From an uncultured Selenomonadales bacterium (GTDB lineage: Bacteria > Bacillota > Negativicutes > Selenomonadales > Selenomonadaceae): a stretch of 64,000 bases of DNA. A model generated the notes under the pieces. The model made no database searches. It was given only the letters and a program-made list of their open reading frames with translations, and had not been told where the DNA came from. The stretch is from NCBI GenBank assembly GCA_937901445.1, contig CALDHY010000105.1:1-64000 (forward strand). Reading direction: 5' to 3'. This document shows positions 25,362 to 34,647 of this stretch, in pieces. Positions within the stretch are counted from its first letter, which is position 1, and each line of letters opens with the position of its first letter. The position numbers and the translations under genes are program-made.

Positions 25362-28300
25362 TTGGCTGACTACAATAACAGAAATTCTAATACCTTAATA
25401 TCAGGTACTTCGTCTGCTGATAGTATCTATAATGTTGGAAGTTATGTTACGATAAGCAGCGGTGCCGGTAATGATTCAATTACCAATCGTTATAACAATT
25501 CGTCTATGTCATCATATTATGGCAATTACGTTTCTATTGACGCGGGAGCCGGCAATGACTATATCGAAAATACCGGCAGCAATGACAACTCCGAAAATCG
25601 GAATAATACAACAATTAACGGCGGCGCAGGTAACGATACAATTACCAATAACGGCAATTACCTAACGATTGACGGCGGCAATGACAATGACAGTATTTAT
25701 AGCACCGGAATGGTTATTTCAATCAGCGGCGGCGCAGGTGCCGATACGATTATCAACAATCGCAATTATGGTTATTATTGGGGTATATATTCTATATATG
25801 CTGATGGCACAATCAGCGGCGGCGCAGGCAACGATTTAATTTCTCTTGCCACAGACGAATCAAATAACAATCTGATTCAGTATAATTCCGGCGACGGTAA
25901 CGATACTGTTTACGGGTTAAATTCAAATGATACTCTTCAAATTACCGGCGCAAAATATACAAGTGCCAAAAGCGGCAGCAGTGATTTAATTATTACTGTA
26001 GGGGACGGTTCGATTTTGGTTAAAGACGGTGCAAGTATTGCTTTCACGATTGACGGCACGCAAGACAGCGGCGGCAGTGGCGATTCAAAATTAATTAAGG
26101 GAACAAGCGGCGCAGATCATATTGAAAATACCGTCGAGGGCGCAACGATTGACGCGCTTGCAGGCAACGATATTATTTACAACGACGGCAACAGTGTTTC
26201 AATTAATGCGGGCGCAGGCGATGATTATATTGACAGCTGGCGTGGTTCTTCAGTAACAATAGACGCAGGCGCAGGCAACGATTATATTTACAACTGGAAT
26301 GGTTCTTCAGTAACAATAAACGCAGGCGCGGGAAATGATGATATTGAAAACACAGGTGACAGTGTTAAAATCGATGCGGGCGCAGGTGATGATTTTATTA
26401 ACAACGGGGGTTCTTCAGTAACAATAGACGCAGGCGCAGGCAACGATACTATTTATAATAGCTATACTAATTCTTCAATGCAAAGTTATTATGGTCATTA
26501 CAACACAATAAACGCGGGCGCAGGAGATGATTTAGTTTCACTTGACAGCAACAGTAAAAATAATCTGATTCAATACGCCTCCGGCGACGGCAAAGATACT
26601 GTTTATGGTTTAACTTCAGACGATACGCTTCAAATTACCGGCGCAGAATATACAACCGCCAAAAGCGGCAGCAGTGATTTAATTATTACTGTAGGCGACG
26701 GTTCAATTTTAGTTAAAGACGGTGCAAGTATTGCTTTCACGATTGACGGCACGCAAGACAGCGGCGGCAGCGGCAGCGATAATTTAACCGGAACTTCAAA
26801 GGCTGACACGTTGACAAATTCCGCCGACGAAATATCTATTGACGCACTTGCAGGCAATGACTCAATCACTAACAGCGGAGATTCTGTTACAATTATTGGC
26901 GGCAAGGGCAACGATTCAATTTCTAACACCGGCAAAAATATTTTGTACCAATATGCAACGGGCGACGGCAAAGATACAATTTCCGGTTTCAGTTCAAATG
27001 ATACTCTTGAAATTACAAAAGGCACAATCAAGAGTTCACTTGTAAGCGACGGCGATTTAATTTTGACTGTAGGTACAGGCTCCATAACTTTGAAAGATAT
27101 GACTGCCGGATCAACTGTAAATATTTTGAACGCGGACGGCACGACCTCAACCCTTGTTGTTCCAAAAATTTTGCAGGGCACAACGAAGGCTGATACTTTA
27201 ACAAATTCCGGCAATGCATACGAAATTGACGGGCTTGCAGGCAACGATACAATCACAAACAGCGGAGATTCTGTTACAATTATTGGCGGCAAGGGCAATG
27301 ATTCAATTTCAAACACCGGCGAAAATATTTTGTACCAATATTCAAGCGGCGACGGCAAAGATACAATTTCCGGTTTCAGTTCAAATGATACTCTCGAAAT
27401 TACAAAAGGCACAATCAAGAGTTCACTTGTAAGCGATAACGATTTAATTTTGACTGTAGGCAGCGGTTCCATAACTTTGAAAGACGTTGTCGGTACTGAA
27501 ATAAATCTGCGCGATGAAAAAGGTAACGATACAACTTTCTTTGTACCGTACGTTCATACTTTGACAAAAAAGGCGGATTCTTTCGTTAATGAAGATGATG
27601 ATTATTTGGTTGAAGGACTCGGCAGCAATGATACGATTGAAAATCTGGCAGAAAATGCAACAATCGACGGCGGCGAAGGCAACGATTTTATTTACAACAG
27701 CGGAAATAATTCTTCACTTTACGGCGGCAAAGGCAATGATGAAATTGAAAACTTTGCTGAAACTGTAACAATCGACGCGGGCGAAGGCAAGGATATTATT
27801 TACAACATTGGAGATTATTCTTCAATTTCCGGCGGCAACGGTAATGATGAAATTGACAATTTCGCCGATGACGCCACAATAAACGGCGGCAAGGGCAACG
27901 ATACAATTTACAGCAACGGCGAAAATATTTTGTACCAATATGCAACGGGCGACGGTAAAGATTTGATTATAGGATTCGGTGAAGATGATACTCTTCAAAT
28001 TACTGAAGGCAAAGTCAAAAATACAACCGTAAAAGGTATGAATGTTATTGTAAATGTCGGCAGCGGTTCAATCACCCTTGAAGACGCCGCTGGTAAAAAT
28101 ATTAACATTATGGATTCAGACGGCACTTTAACAAGCACGGTTTTAAGCGGCACTTGGGAAGGTACGGCAAAGGCGGACACTTACTCAAATTATTCAGATA
28201 AGCTGACACTTTACGCGCGCGGCGGCAACGATAAAATTACAAATTACGGCTCTGAAGTTACAATCGACGGCGGCACGGGACACGACAAAATTTACCTTGA

Positions 28301-28730
28301 AGACGGCGACGGCGCAACCGTTATTGGCGGCAAGGGCAACGATTCAATCACGAATAACAGCGGCGCGGCTCTTTACCAATATGCAAAAGGCGACGGCAGA
28401 GATACTATTTCCGGCTTCAGCCAAAATGACACGCTCCAAATTACAAGCGGCACTGTAACTTCAGTTACTACTTCAAACGGCGATACTGTTATTAAAGTTG
28501 GTACAGGCTCCATTACTCTCAAAAATTATTCTTCAACCGTTAATCTTGTCGACAGCAAAAACGCCGCAATAAGTTACAACACCTTAGATTTGTTTGAAGA
28601 TAACAATTTCATTGCTGACGAAAATAATTTAGATTCAATCACTGAAAGTAAATTTACCGTAACAGAAATTCAAGATACAAAGACAGATGAACTTTCGCAA
28701 CCCGTTTTAACTTATTCAGACGAAAAATAA
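25362..28730 (+). CDS. Large RTX (haemolysin-type calcium-binding repeat) protein
   Basis: TTG at 25362 has AAGGGG 9 nt upstream; an ATG at 25353 touches that site. 1122 aa. It is made almost wholly of glycine/aspartate nonapeptide repeats (GGxGxDxI, e.g. GGAGNDTI, GGKGNDSI) that bind calcium in a beta-roll outside the cell. Six longer modules carry a QY-x2-GDG-x-DT motif followed by a conserved beta segment (DTLQIT or DTLEIT, then VGDGSI or VGTGSITL). There is no Sec signal peptide, no lipase, protease or toxin domain, and no type I secretion genes nearby. The C-terminus is acidic and short. RTX proteins of this kind are usually exported by type I systems. It precedes the CsgG/FlgT-like cluster, so it may be a surface or biofilm protein. 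Confidence 0.88.
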   Translation: MADYNNRNSNTLISGTSSADSIYNVGSYVTISSGAGNDSITNRYNNSSMSSYYGNYVSIDAGAGNDYIENTGSNDNSENRNNTTINGGAGNDTITNNGNYLTIDGGNDNDSIYSTGMVISISGGAGADTIINNRNYGYYWGIYSIYADGTISGGAGNDLISLATDESNNNLIQYNSGDGNDTVYGLNSNDTLQITGAKYTSAKSGSSDLIITVGDGSILVKDGASIAFTIDGTQDSGGSGDSKLIKGTSGADHIENTVEGATIDALAGNDIIYNDGNSVSINAGAGDDYIDSWRGSSVTIDAGAGNDYIYNWNGSSVTINAGAGNDDIENTGDSVKIDAGAGDDFINNGGSSVTIDAGAGNDTIYNSYTNSSMQSYYGHYNTINAGAGDDLVSLDSNSKNNLIQYASGDGKDTVYGLTSDDTLQITGAEYTTAKSGSSDLIITVGDGSILVKDGASIAFTIDGTQDSGGSGSDNLTGTSKADTLTNSADEISIDALAGNDSITNSGDSVTIIGGKGNDSISNTGKNILYQYATGDGKDTISGFSSNDTLEITKGTIKSSLVSDGDLILTVGTGSITLKDMTAGSTVNILNADGTTSTLVVPKILQGTTKADTLTNSGNAYEIDGLAGNDTITNSGDSVTIIGGKGNDSISNTGENILYQYSSGDGKDTISGFSSNDTLEITKGTIKSSLVSDNDLILTVGSGSITLKDVVGTEINLRDEKGNDTTFFVPYVHTLTKKADSFVNEDDDYLVEGLGSNDTIENLAENATIDGGEGNDFIYNSGNNSSLYGGKGNDEIENFAETVTIDAGEGKDIIYNIGDYSSISGGNGNDEIDNFADDATINGGKGNDTIYSNGENILYQYATGDGKDLIIGFGEDDTLQITEGKVKNTTVKGMNVIVNVGSGSITLEDAAGKNINIMDSDGTLTSTVLSGTWEGTAKADTYSNYSDKLTLYARGGNDKITNYGSEVTIDGGTGHDKIYLEDGDGATVIGGKGNDSITNNSGAALYQYAKGDGRDTISGFSQNDTLQITSGTVTSVTTSNGDTVIKVGTGSITLKNYSSTVNLVDSKNAAISYNTLDLFEDNNFIADENNLDSITESKFTVTEIQDTKTDELSQPVLTYSDEK

Positions 28731-28756
28731 ATCTGCGCGACGTTTCAAAAATTTTT

Positions 28757-28780
28757 CCCGCTGAAACGGCGGGCTTTTTT
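28757..28780 (+). terminator. Terminator after the RTX gene
   Basis: CCCGC-loop-GCGGG followed by six T. Confidence 0.85.
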
Positions 28781-28800
28781 ATTTTAGTCAATCTTAAATT

Positions 28801-28846
28801 TTTCTAAAAAATTTTTAATGATATTTTTAGAAATACGTTGTATACT
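28801..28846 (+). promoter_or_regulatory. Predicted promoter with inverted-repeat operator before the CsgG/FlgT cluster
   Basis: A perfect 10-bp inverted repeat, TTTCTAAAAA (28801) and TTTTTAGAAA (28824), is followed by TATACT at 28841. The expected -35 position falls between and on the repeat arms, and no good -35 hexamer is present. This fits an operator or activator site controlling the + strand cluster. Confidence 0.5.
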
Positions 28847-28902
28847 AAACTAAAAAAATAAAGATAACGAATTAAAATAAAATTTTTTGGGAGGAAATGA
28901 CG

Positions 28903-29802
28903 GTGAAAAAATTTTTATTGACGGCAATTCTAATTTTAATGTTGACAAGTACAACATTTGCGCAGGAAGTAACGGCTGAAGGTTACGGCAGAACGCGCGA
29001 TGAAGCTATTCACAGGGCGGAACAAGCGGCAGTTGAAGAAGTCGTCGGCGCGTACATTGACGCAAATACACTGGTTGAAAATGCAGTTGTTCAACTTGAC
29101 GAACTTTACGCCGCCTCTCAAGGTTTTGTAAACAATGTAAAAGTTTTGGATGAAATCAGACAACCCGACGGCAGTTACTTTGTCCGCGCCAAAATGAACG
29201 TTGAATCAGAGGCGAATACAAATTTAATGAGCCGCCTTGAAACTATTATGAGATTGAACGACCCGCGCATTACCGTTATAATGTTGCAAGATAACGCGCC
29301 CGCCGGTACGCACGATGAACTTTCTGAAAGTGCAATTAACGACAGACTTTTGGAATTGGGATTTTCGCACATTGTCGACGCCGATATAGTTGCTAATCTT
29401 GAAAACGCCGTACTTTTGGAAAGAATTTACAACGGCGAAAAAGGGCTTGTAGGAATTGGTGACAGTTACGGCGCAGATTATCTTGTACTTGGAAAAACTC
29501 ATTCAAACGCCCAAAATTTAGTCCTTCCGAATTATAAAAACGGCGGTTACAGCAAACACCCAATGCAAATTGGCAATGCAGATATTACCGCAAAAATTAT
29601 CAAACTTACCAACGGCGAAATTGTAGGAACTTTCACTGTCAGCGGCAAAGGCAACGGTATGAATGACGATTTAGCCGCGCGCACCGCAATTAAAAACGCC
29701 GCAAATTTGGCGGCTGCCGAACTTGAAAAAAAGTTTAAAAAAGTTGCAATGAAAGTTACTAATCGCACAGGCTATAAATATGATGGGAGGGCGGCAAAAT
29801 GA
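28903..29802 (+). CDS. FlgT-like periplasmic protein
   Basis: GTG at 28903 is 8 nt after GGGAGG; the ATG at 28897 is too close to it. About 299 aa with a signal peptide (KKFLLTAILILMLTS, cut after TFA). An N-terminal FlgT-type domain (TAEGYGRTRDEAIHRAEQAA through SQGFVNNVKV) is followed by a CsgG/TolB-N-like alpha/beta domain (DPRITVIML, GADYLVLGKTH, ARTAIKNAANLAAAEL). FlgT builds the H-ring of Vibrio flagella, but no flagellar genes are here, so a general envelope role is more likely. It is a paralogue of the 33573 gene and overlaps the next CsgG-like gene by 4 nt, the first of two such pairs. Confidence 0.7.
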   Translation: MKKFLLTAILILMLTSTTFAQEVTAEGYGRTRDEAIHRAEQAAVEEVVGAYIDANTLVENAVVQLDELYAASQGFVNNVKVLDEIRQPDGSYFVRAKMNVESEANTNLMSRLETIMRLNDPRITVIMLQDNAPAGTHDELSESAINDRLLELGFSHIVDADIVANLENAVLLERIYNGEKGLVGIGDSYGADYLVLGKTHSNAQNLVLPNYKNGGYSKHPMQIGNADITAKIIKLTNGEIVGTFTVSGKGNGMNDDLAARTAIKNAANLAAAELEKKFKKVAMKVTNRTGYKYDGRAAK

Positions 29803-30437
29803 TTCTGAAAAAATTTTTTATTGCAGTTGTAGCGGTAATAATTGCGGCACTTCCCGAAATTTGCGCGGCAAGTATTTATGATTATCCTCGCGCAGCTGTC
29901 ATACCATTTACAAAAAAAGCCGCCGTTTCGCCGGATATAAATTGGGATGATCAAATTAACGTAACCGGCATAATCTACGACGAACTTTTCAATACCGGCA
30001 AATTTGATTTACTTGACAGAGAATATTTGCAAGAAATTGTTGATGAACAAATGGTTCAAATGCAAATGGGCAACCCTGCAACTATGGTACAAACTTTCAA
30101 TCTTGAAGGCGCGGAATATCTTTTGGTTGGAAGTATCGACGGCTTAAGCAGTAAAAAGCGCGTAGGCGAGGCGTTCGGTTTCGGCAGTAACAGTTACACG
30201 GTTGTTGCGCGCCTTTCCTGCAGAATGATTGAAGTTGAAACAAGCCGCGTTGTACTTACGGCGCGTTCGGTTGCAGAATCTAAAGTTACTTTGACAAAGG
30301 CTCCAATGAGAATTATCAGAATCGGCGCGGACGAAATTAACGGCGATTTAGTTTCTGACGCACTCGACAAAGCCGCCGTTAAACTCGTTGATAATTTAAT
30401 TTACAATATGGAACGTCGCGCAGGAACGAGCCGCTAG
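29799..30437 (+). CDS. CsgG-family periplasmic/outer-membrane protein
   Basis: 212 aa; ATGA overlap with the upstream gene. Signal peptide (KKFFIAVVAVIIAALPE, cut after ICAA). CsgG-like features: RAAVIPF, IIYDELFNTGKFDLLDREYL, GAEYLLVGSIDG and a C-terminal DALDKAAVKLVDNLI helix. CsgG forms the curli secretion pore in proteobacteria, but many distant members are periplasmic proteins without a barrel, and no lipobox is seen here. It resembles the 34648 product (both begin SIYDYPR or SIKDHPR after the signal). Confidence 0.75.
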   Translation: MILKKFFIAVVAVIIAALPEICAASIYDYPRAAVIPFTKKAAVSPDINWDDQINVTGIIYDELFNTGKFDLLDREYLQEIVDEQMVQMQMGNPATMVQTFNLEGAEYLLVGSIDGLSSKKRVGEAFGFGSNSYTVVARLSCRMIEVETSRVVLTARSVAESKVTLTKAPMRIIRIGADEINGDLVSDALDKAAVKLVDNLIYNMERRAGTSR

Positions 30438-30550
30438 ACGCGCTGTAAGGGGCGTAGCTGAAGAGTTTAGCTGTCAAGGGTACATTTTATTAAAAAAATT
30501 TTAACCTGCCTTAAATCGAATTTAAACGCGAATGACAGAGGATTATTAAA

Positions 30551-31351
30551 ATGAATAAAAAGTTTTTTTCAAAGATAAACGCGGCGATTTTCGCACTGAT
30601 ATTTTTTTTGGCAAGTTCAACTGAATCCGCCTTCGACAGCGGCAACGGTCCAAAAATTTTACTTGCTGAAGTTGCAAGTTACGGGCAATTTGAACTCAAG
30701 CCGGAATTTATGGCGAATTTTTATGACGTTATCAGAGAAAAGTTGCAGGAAAATTTCAGCGTTGAATCCAGAATAACTTTGATTGACGAGCCGTCAGATG
30801 AAGACGAAATTTTTTCAACAATTCACATGGACGCAATAGCGCACAGCCGCCTTTATCGCCGCGAACTTGCCAATGTCAAAATGACGCGGTACGGCGATTC
30901 AATTTTAGGCAAGGCTTATTATCAAGACGAAAATAAAACTGCCGCCCGCTTGAAACTCGAAGGCAAGCCCTACAATTTGACGCCGGAAATTGCTGAAAAA
31001 GTTTCCAAACTCGGCGCAAAGTACGGCGTTGAATATATGCTTTTCTGCAATGTTCGTGATGCTGACGTTTGGCGTAAGACCGGCGGAATTTTCGGCGCAA
31101 GTCCAACTTCAAGCGATTTAAAAGGTAAACGTGTTCAAGTCGAAATGGAATATTATTTGATAAATGTTAAAACCGGCAAAGTTTTTGAAGGGCAAAATTC
31201 AGAAAAACGCACAAGCTTAACTACCAATGTTTTAATCGGCAAGTACGGCAATAATTACACTGTCGGCGATATGGTTAATTACGTTTTGCAAGATCAAGCC
31301 GGTAAACTTGTACAAAATATTTTGAAACGCGGGCTAAAGGCGGTGAACTAA
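30551..31351 (+). CDS. Exported CsgG-like protein
   Basis: 266 aa; ATG with AGAGGA about 9 nt upstream. Signal peptide (INAAIFALIFFLASS), mature protein from about residue 27. The fold looks CsgG/TolB-N-like: KILLAEVASYGQFEL, KLGAKYGVEYMLFCNVRD, YYLINVKTGKVFEGQ and a final LQDQAGKLVQNILKRG helix. There is an extra region (about 70-130) not seen in its neighbours. Next gene starts 1 nt after its stop. The 113 nt before it hold no recognisable gene. Confidence 0.6.
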   Translation: MNKKFFSKINAAIFALIFFLASSTESAFDSGNGPKILLAEVASYGQFELKPEFMANFYDVIREKLQENFSVESRITLIDEPSDEDEIFSTIHMDAIAHSRLYRRELANVKMTRYGDSILGKAYYQDENKTAARLKLEGKPYNLTPEIAEKVSKLGAKYGVEYMLFCNVRDADVWRKTGGIFGASPTSSDLKGKRVQVEMEYYLINVKTGKVFEGQNSEKRTSLTTNVLIGKYGNNYTVGDMVNYVLQDQAGKLVQNILKRGLKAVN

Positions 31352-31352
31352 A

Positions 31353-31946
31353 ATGAAATTTCGCGCAGTCTTAATTTTGGCGATTCTGTTAATTTTGAAC
31401 GTTCGCGCAGAAGCTAAAGATTTACCCGTGATAGGTGTTGCAGATTTTGTCAGTCGTGTTACAATAACCAATCTTAGCGATGAACAAGTTTTAATGTTTC
31501 ATACGGCGGCAGACGTGATTATGAACGAAATAATTTCAGTTGCAGATCTGCGCGACCTTACCGGCGAAACAACAAAGGCAATTCTTGATGAAATTATGGT
31601 AACTTCACAGCTCGGCAAAATGACGCCGGAAATTTCGGAACTTGCGGCAGCTGAAGACTGCGAATATATTTTGATAGGCTACTTAATGAATTTGAGTCGA
31701 ACAACCGACGATAAAATTATTGGCAAAGGCGACGGTATCCGCGCAAGTTTAAGCGTTCAGATTTACGACGTAAAAACCGGCAAACTTGTTAAAGTTTTCA
31801 CAGGTAACGGCGTTTCAAAGGCACATTACAACAGAATCGGTAAAATTTTTCGCTCCGGACAACTTGAATTTTCAGAGGAAAGTTTGAACGTTGCACTTGA
31901 AAAAGCCGCCCTTCAAATTGCCGAAAAAATCAAGCGCAGTATTTAG
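31353..31946 (+). CDS. Exported CsgG-like protein
   Basis: 197 aa with a signal peptide (RAVLILAILLILNVRAEA). CsgG-like pattern: PVIGVADFVSRV, ISVADLRDLTGETTKAILDE in place of the usual DRE segment, CEYILIGYLMNLSRT, SVQIYDVKTGKLVKVFTGNG and ALEKAALQIAEKIK. Probably periplasmic. The gene is packed between two paralogues, 1 nt after one and 12 nt before the next. Confidence 0.65.
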   Translation: MKFRAVLILAILLILNVRAEAKDLPVIGVADFVSRVTITNLSDEQVLMFHTAADVIMNEIISVADLRDLTGETTKAILDEIMVTSQLGKMTPEISELAAAEDCEYILIGYLMNLSRTTDDKIIGKGDGIRASLSVQIYDVKTGKLVKVFTGNGVSKAHYNRIGKIFRSGQLEFSEESLNVALEKAALQIAEKIKRSI

Positions 31947-31958
31947 GGGGAAATTTTT

Positions 31959-32618
31959 ATGAAACTCGTTGCGGCAATATTTACGGCACTTTTTATAATG
32001 ACTTCAAGCGCAAACGCCGCCTTAATCGAAGAAGGCGCAAAAGTTGCCGTAATGGATTTTGGAACGCACCCTTACGCAGTTACAATCGACATCAATATTT
32101 TGAACGCCGGAAAAGCGGCGCATGAATATATTCTCCAGCGGCTCTTTGAAAGTCAAAAAATGGATATTATGGACAAAGATTTATTTGAAGCACAAATTGC
32201 AGAACAAAATTTAAATACAACCGGTCTTATTCATCACGATACCGCACAAAAAATCGGTAAAATTCTTGGAGTCGATTATATTATTTATGGCAACGTCAAT
32301 GACGTAACCCTCAGCGAAATTGACGCAGGCGTCGGGATTGGAGGTGTAACTGTTTGTACCGTAAAGTCGCACATAATCGCCCGCATTATGAATGTTGAGA
32401 CCGGCGAAATTATTTCTGCGGCAAAAGGTGAGGGAAAATCGAAGAGTTCATTTGTGAAAGTTCAAGGCGGCGAAGTTTTAACCGTCGAAGTCGGAAATAA
32501 CAAAGTTACTCAAGACAGCGTTCATAATGCTCTTCAAAAAGCGGCGTTTCAAACTGTTGATGTTTTAATTGAAAGGATTTATGGTCCTGCAAAAAATCAA
32601 AGGAGTGGAAAAAAATGA
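31959..32618 (+). CDS. CsgG-family exported protein
   Basis: 219 aa, signal peptide (KLVAAIFTALFIMTSSANA). CsgG motifs: AKVAVMDFGTH, LFESQKMDIMDKDLFEAQIA, KIGKILGVDYIIYGNVNDV, IIARIMNVETGEIISAAKGEG and VHNALQKAAFQTVDVLIERI. It is a close paralogue of the - strand gene at 37832: both share the VHNALQKAAFQ ending and the VDYIIYGNV/VRYIIYGNV segment. It overlaps the next gene by 4 nt. Confidence 0.78.
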   Translation: MKLVAAIFTALFIMTSSANAALIEEGAKVAVMDFGTHPYAVTIDINILNAGKAAHEYILQRLFESQKMDIMDKDLFEAQIAEQNLNTTGLIHHDTAQKIGKILGVDYIIYGNVNDVTLSEIDAGVGIGGVTVCTVKSHIIARIMNVETGEIISAAKGEGKSKSSFVKVQGGEVLTVEVGNNKVTQDSVHNALQKAAFQTVDVLIERIYGPAKNQRSGKK

Positions 32619-33484
32619 GCAACAAAATTATCAAAAGTTGTATGGCATTGGCAATGGCAGTAATGATGCTTACAGCTACAGTTTTGGCAGACCCGGCAAA
32701 TAACACTGTTGACTGGGAAAAAGGCGTTGTCCGTGCAACCGGCTTGGCAACCGGCAGTACCAAAATTAAAAACAAGGGACTTCAAAGAGCACAGGCAAAA
32801 CGCGCCGCAAGAATGGACGCCCAACGCAATTTGGCTGAAGCCGTCGCCGGTGTTCAAATTGATTCAGAAAGTACAATGCAAGATTTAATGCTTGTAAATG
32901 ACATTGTAAAAACGCGCGTGAGTGCCACTATCAAAGGTATGAGTGAAATTGACGAGCCTAAATATTATGACGATGGAACTTGCGAAATTACCCTCGAAAT
33001 GCCGCTTTATGGGCAAAATCAATCAGTTGCAGAAGCCGCTTTTATTCCCCTTCAAGGCAGAGAAAGAGTTCCCTTCCCGCAACCGACAAACCCTTCAATT
33101 ACGATTGACGTTGATGTTAATACAGTTGTTGGCGGCGTTGCAGGCGGCAAATATACCGGCTTGATTGTAGACTGCTCCGGCTTGGGGCTTGAAGCGGTTA
33201 TGTCCCCCGTTATCAAAAATAATAACAATGTAGCAATTTATGGCGCACAAAATCTTGACATTGACAGAGTTATTGAAAATGGTATGGCGTCCTATGCTCA
33301 CAATGCAAGCGATTCAGTCAGCAGAGCGCGCGCCGGCAGTCATCCGCTCGTTGTTAAAGCTGTCAAAGCTGAAGGGATTATCAAAGGCAACCCTGTAGTT
33401 TCAGTTGCTGATTCAGACAAAATTTTAATCGCCAATCAATCTGATATGTTCCTTGACAACTGCGCTGTAGTTTTCGTCAAGTAA
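32615..33484 (+). CDS. LPP20/FlgT_N-like exported protein
   Basis: 289 aa with signal peptide (SCMALAMAVMMLTATVLA). Residues about 45-120 match the LPP20/FlgT N-terminal type: GLQRAQAKRAARMDAQRNLAE, then TRVSATIKGMSEIDEPKYY and CEITLEMPLYG. The second half (about 150-289) is a separate domain (TGLIVDCSGLGLEAVMSPVI, DSDKILIANQSDMFLDNCAV), as in other LPP20-type proteins described as outer-membrane or envelope components. A strong terminator follows, ending the first sub-operon. Confidence 0.72.
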   Translation: MSNKIIKSCMALAMAVMMLTATVLADPANNTVDWEKGVVRATGLATGSTKIKNKGLQRAQAKRAARMDAQRNLAEAVAGVQIDSESTMQDLMLVNDIVKTRVSATIKGMSEIDEPKYYDDGTCEITLEMPLYGQNQSVAEAAFIPLQGRERVPFPQPTNPSITIDVDVNTVVGGVAGGKYTGLIVDCSGLGLEAVMSPVIKNNNNVAIYGAQNLDIDRVIENGMASYAHNASDSVSRARAGSHPLVVKAVKAEGIIKGNPVVSVADSDKILIANQSDMFLDNCAVVFVK

Positions 33485-33509
33485 AAATTTTAATTAAAAA
33501 TCTGGATTC

Positions 33510-33554
33510 AGGCTACGCAAATGTTTATAATTAAGCAAATGCGTAGCCTTTTTT
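33510..33554 (+). terminator. Terminator inside the CsgG/FlgT cluster
   Basis: AGGCTACGCA at 33510 and TGCGTAGCCT at 33540 form a perfect 10-bp stem with a 20-nt loop, followed by T-rich sequence. It separates the first six genes from the next three. Confidence 0.8.
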
Positions 33555-33572
33555 GGTAAGGAGGTTTTTATT

Positions 33573-34634
33573 ATGAAATGGAAAAAATTTTTAATTGGTG
33601 CGTTTACGGTTTTTACACTTTTCGCACCCGTTGCAAATGCTGAAGTTGTAACTGTTCAAGGCACGGGAATTACTGAAGACGCCGCAATTCAAGACGCAAA
33701 AAGAAACGCCGTTGAAAAAGCCATCGGTACTTACTTACAATCTGAATCCAGAATGCAGGATATGGAATTGGTTTTTGACGCCGTAAACACTCGTACTCAA
33801 GGCTATGTTAAATCTTGCAAAGTTATCAGCAAAAAAACTAAAGAGGATACCGTTACCGTTGTCGCGCAGGTTGACGTTTCAAACGAACCCGGCTCCGAAT
33901 TTATGAAAGATATTGAAGTTGTAATGACTTTAAAAGACCCGCGCCTTGCCGTTGTAACTGAACATTACGGCGATGACGGCGGCGAAACTTTCAAACGCTA
34001 TACCGCAATGTGTACCGCCGCAATTCGTGAAGAGCTTGCCAAACGCGGCTTTACTCACGTTGTAGATAATCCGGTGAATGTAGATTATATTGTTGTTGGA
34101 AATTTGACTGTAGGCAAAGGGCGCGCCGTTACAATTCCAAATTGGAATGATATTTCTAACCCGCAAATGACGCAGGTTGAAACAGGTTTATCGAAGTCTG
34201 AAGCCGTTATGGACTGCAAAATTAAAAAAGCTGATACTGATGAAATTATTGGCGAATTTCACGCGACCGGCTCCAATATCGGCTCGGCTAACGGCGAATT
34301 GGATAATCAAGCCGTTGTTAAATTGGCTGCAAACGCCGCGCAGGAAGTACGAAAAATTTTCAATCGTGAAGCGTCAAAAGTTTTCTCAAGCGTCAAAGTT
34401 ATCGCGCAGGTTGGAGACGGCGAAAAGATTTTAGACCTTGAAGAATATTTGAGACAAACTCAAGGAGTTACCGGCGTTTATATGCGTTCATTCGAGGACG
34501 GCAAATGCATTATTGACGTTGACACGGGACTTTCGCCGCAAAATTTGTACCGCACGCTGTCAGCCGTTGCCAAAGGCGATTTAAATTTGAAACTGCGCGG
34601 CTTTTCAAGTACGGTACTTGAAATTTCAATTTGA
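33573..34634 (+). CDS. FlgT-like periplasmic protein with extra C-terminal domain
   Basis: 353 aa; ATG with AAGGAGG upstream. Signal peptide (KFLIGAFTVFTLFAPVANA). Same plan as the 28903 product: FlgT_N-like (VTVQGTGITEDAAIQDAKRN, ESRMQDMELVFDAVNTRTQG), then an alpha/beta domain (DPRLAVVTEHYGDDGGE, VDYIVVGNLTVG). It has an additional C-terminal domain (about 275-353: VIAQVGDGEKILDLEEYL, LRGFSSTVLEI) that the first copy lacks. The following gene is CsgG-like, giving the second FlgT-CsgG pair. Confidence 0.7.
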   Translation: MKWKKFLIGAFTVFTLFAPVANAEVVTVQGTGITEDAAIQDAKRNAVEKAIGTYLQSESRMQDMELVFDAVNTRTQGYVKSCKVISKKTKEDTVTVVAQVDVSNEPGSEFMKDIEVVMTLKDPRLAVVTEHYGDDGGETFKRYTAMCTAAIREELAKRGFTHVVDNPVNVDYIVVGNLTVGKGRAVTIPNWNDISNPQMTQVETGLSKSEAVMDCKIKKADTDEIIGEFHATGSNIGSANGELDNQAVVKLAANAAQEVRKIFNREASKVFSSVKVIAQVGDGEKILDLEEYLRQTQGVTGVYMRSFEDGKCIIDVDTGLSPQNLYRTLSAVAKGDLNLKLRGFSSTVLEISI

Positions 34635-34647
34635 GGAGGCGTTCACA

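Noticed and set aside
26630-27472. 280-codon open frame antisense to the RTX gene
   Set aside because: The opening is produced by the repeated nonapeptide codons on the other strand; the protein is a repetitive hydrophobic shadow without start signals.
25362-28730. Regular repeats resembling a CRISPR array
   Set aside because: The repeats are in-frame codons of Ca-binding nonapeptides with no unique equal-length spacers and no cas genes.
30438-30550. Possible tRNA or small RNA in the gap between two CsgG-like genes
   Set aside because: No cloverleaf, promoter or terminator could be found.
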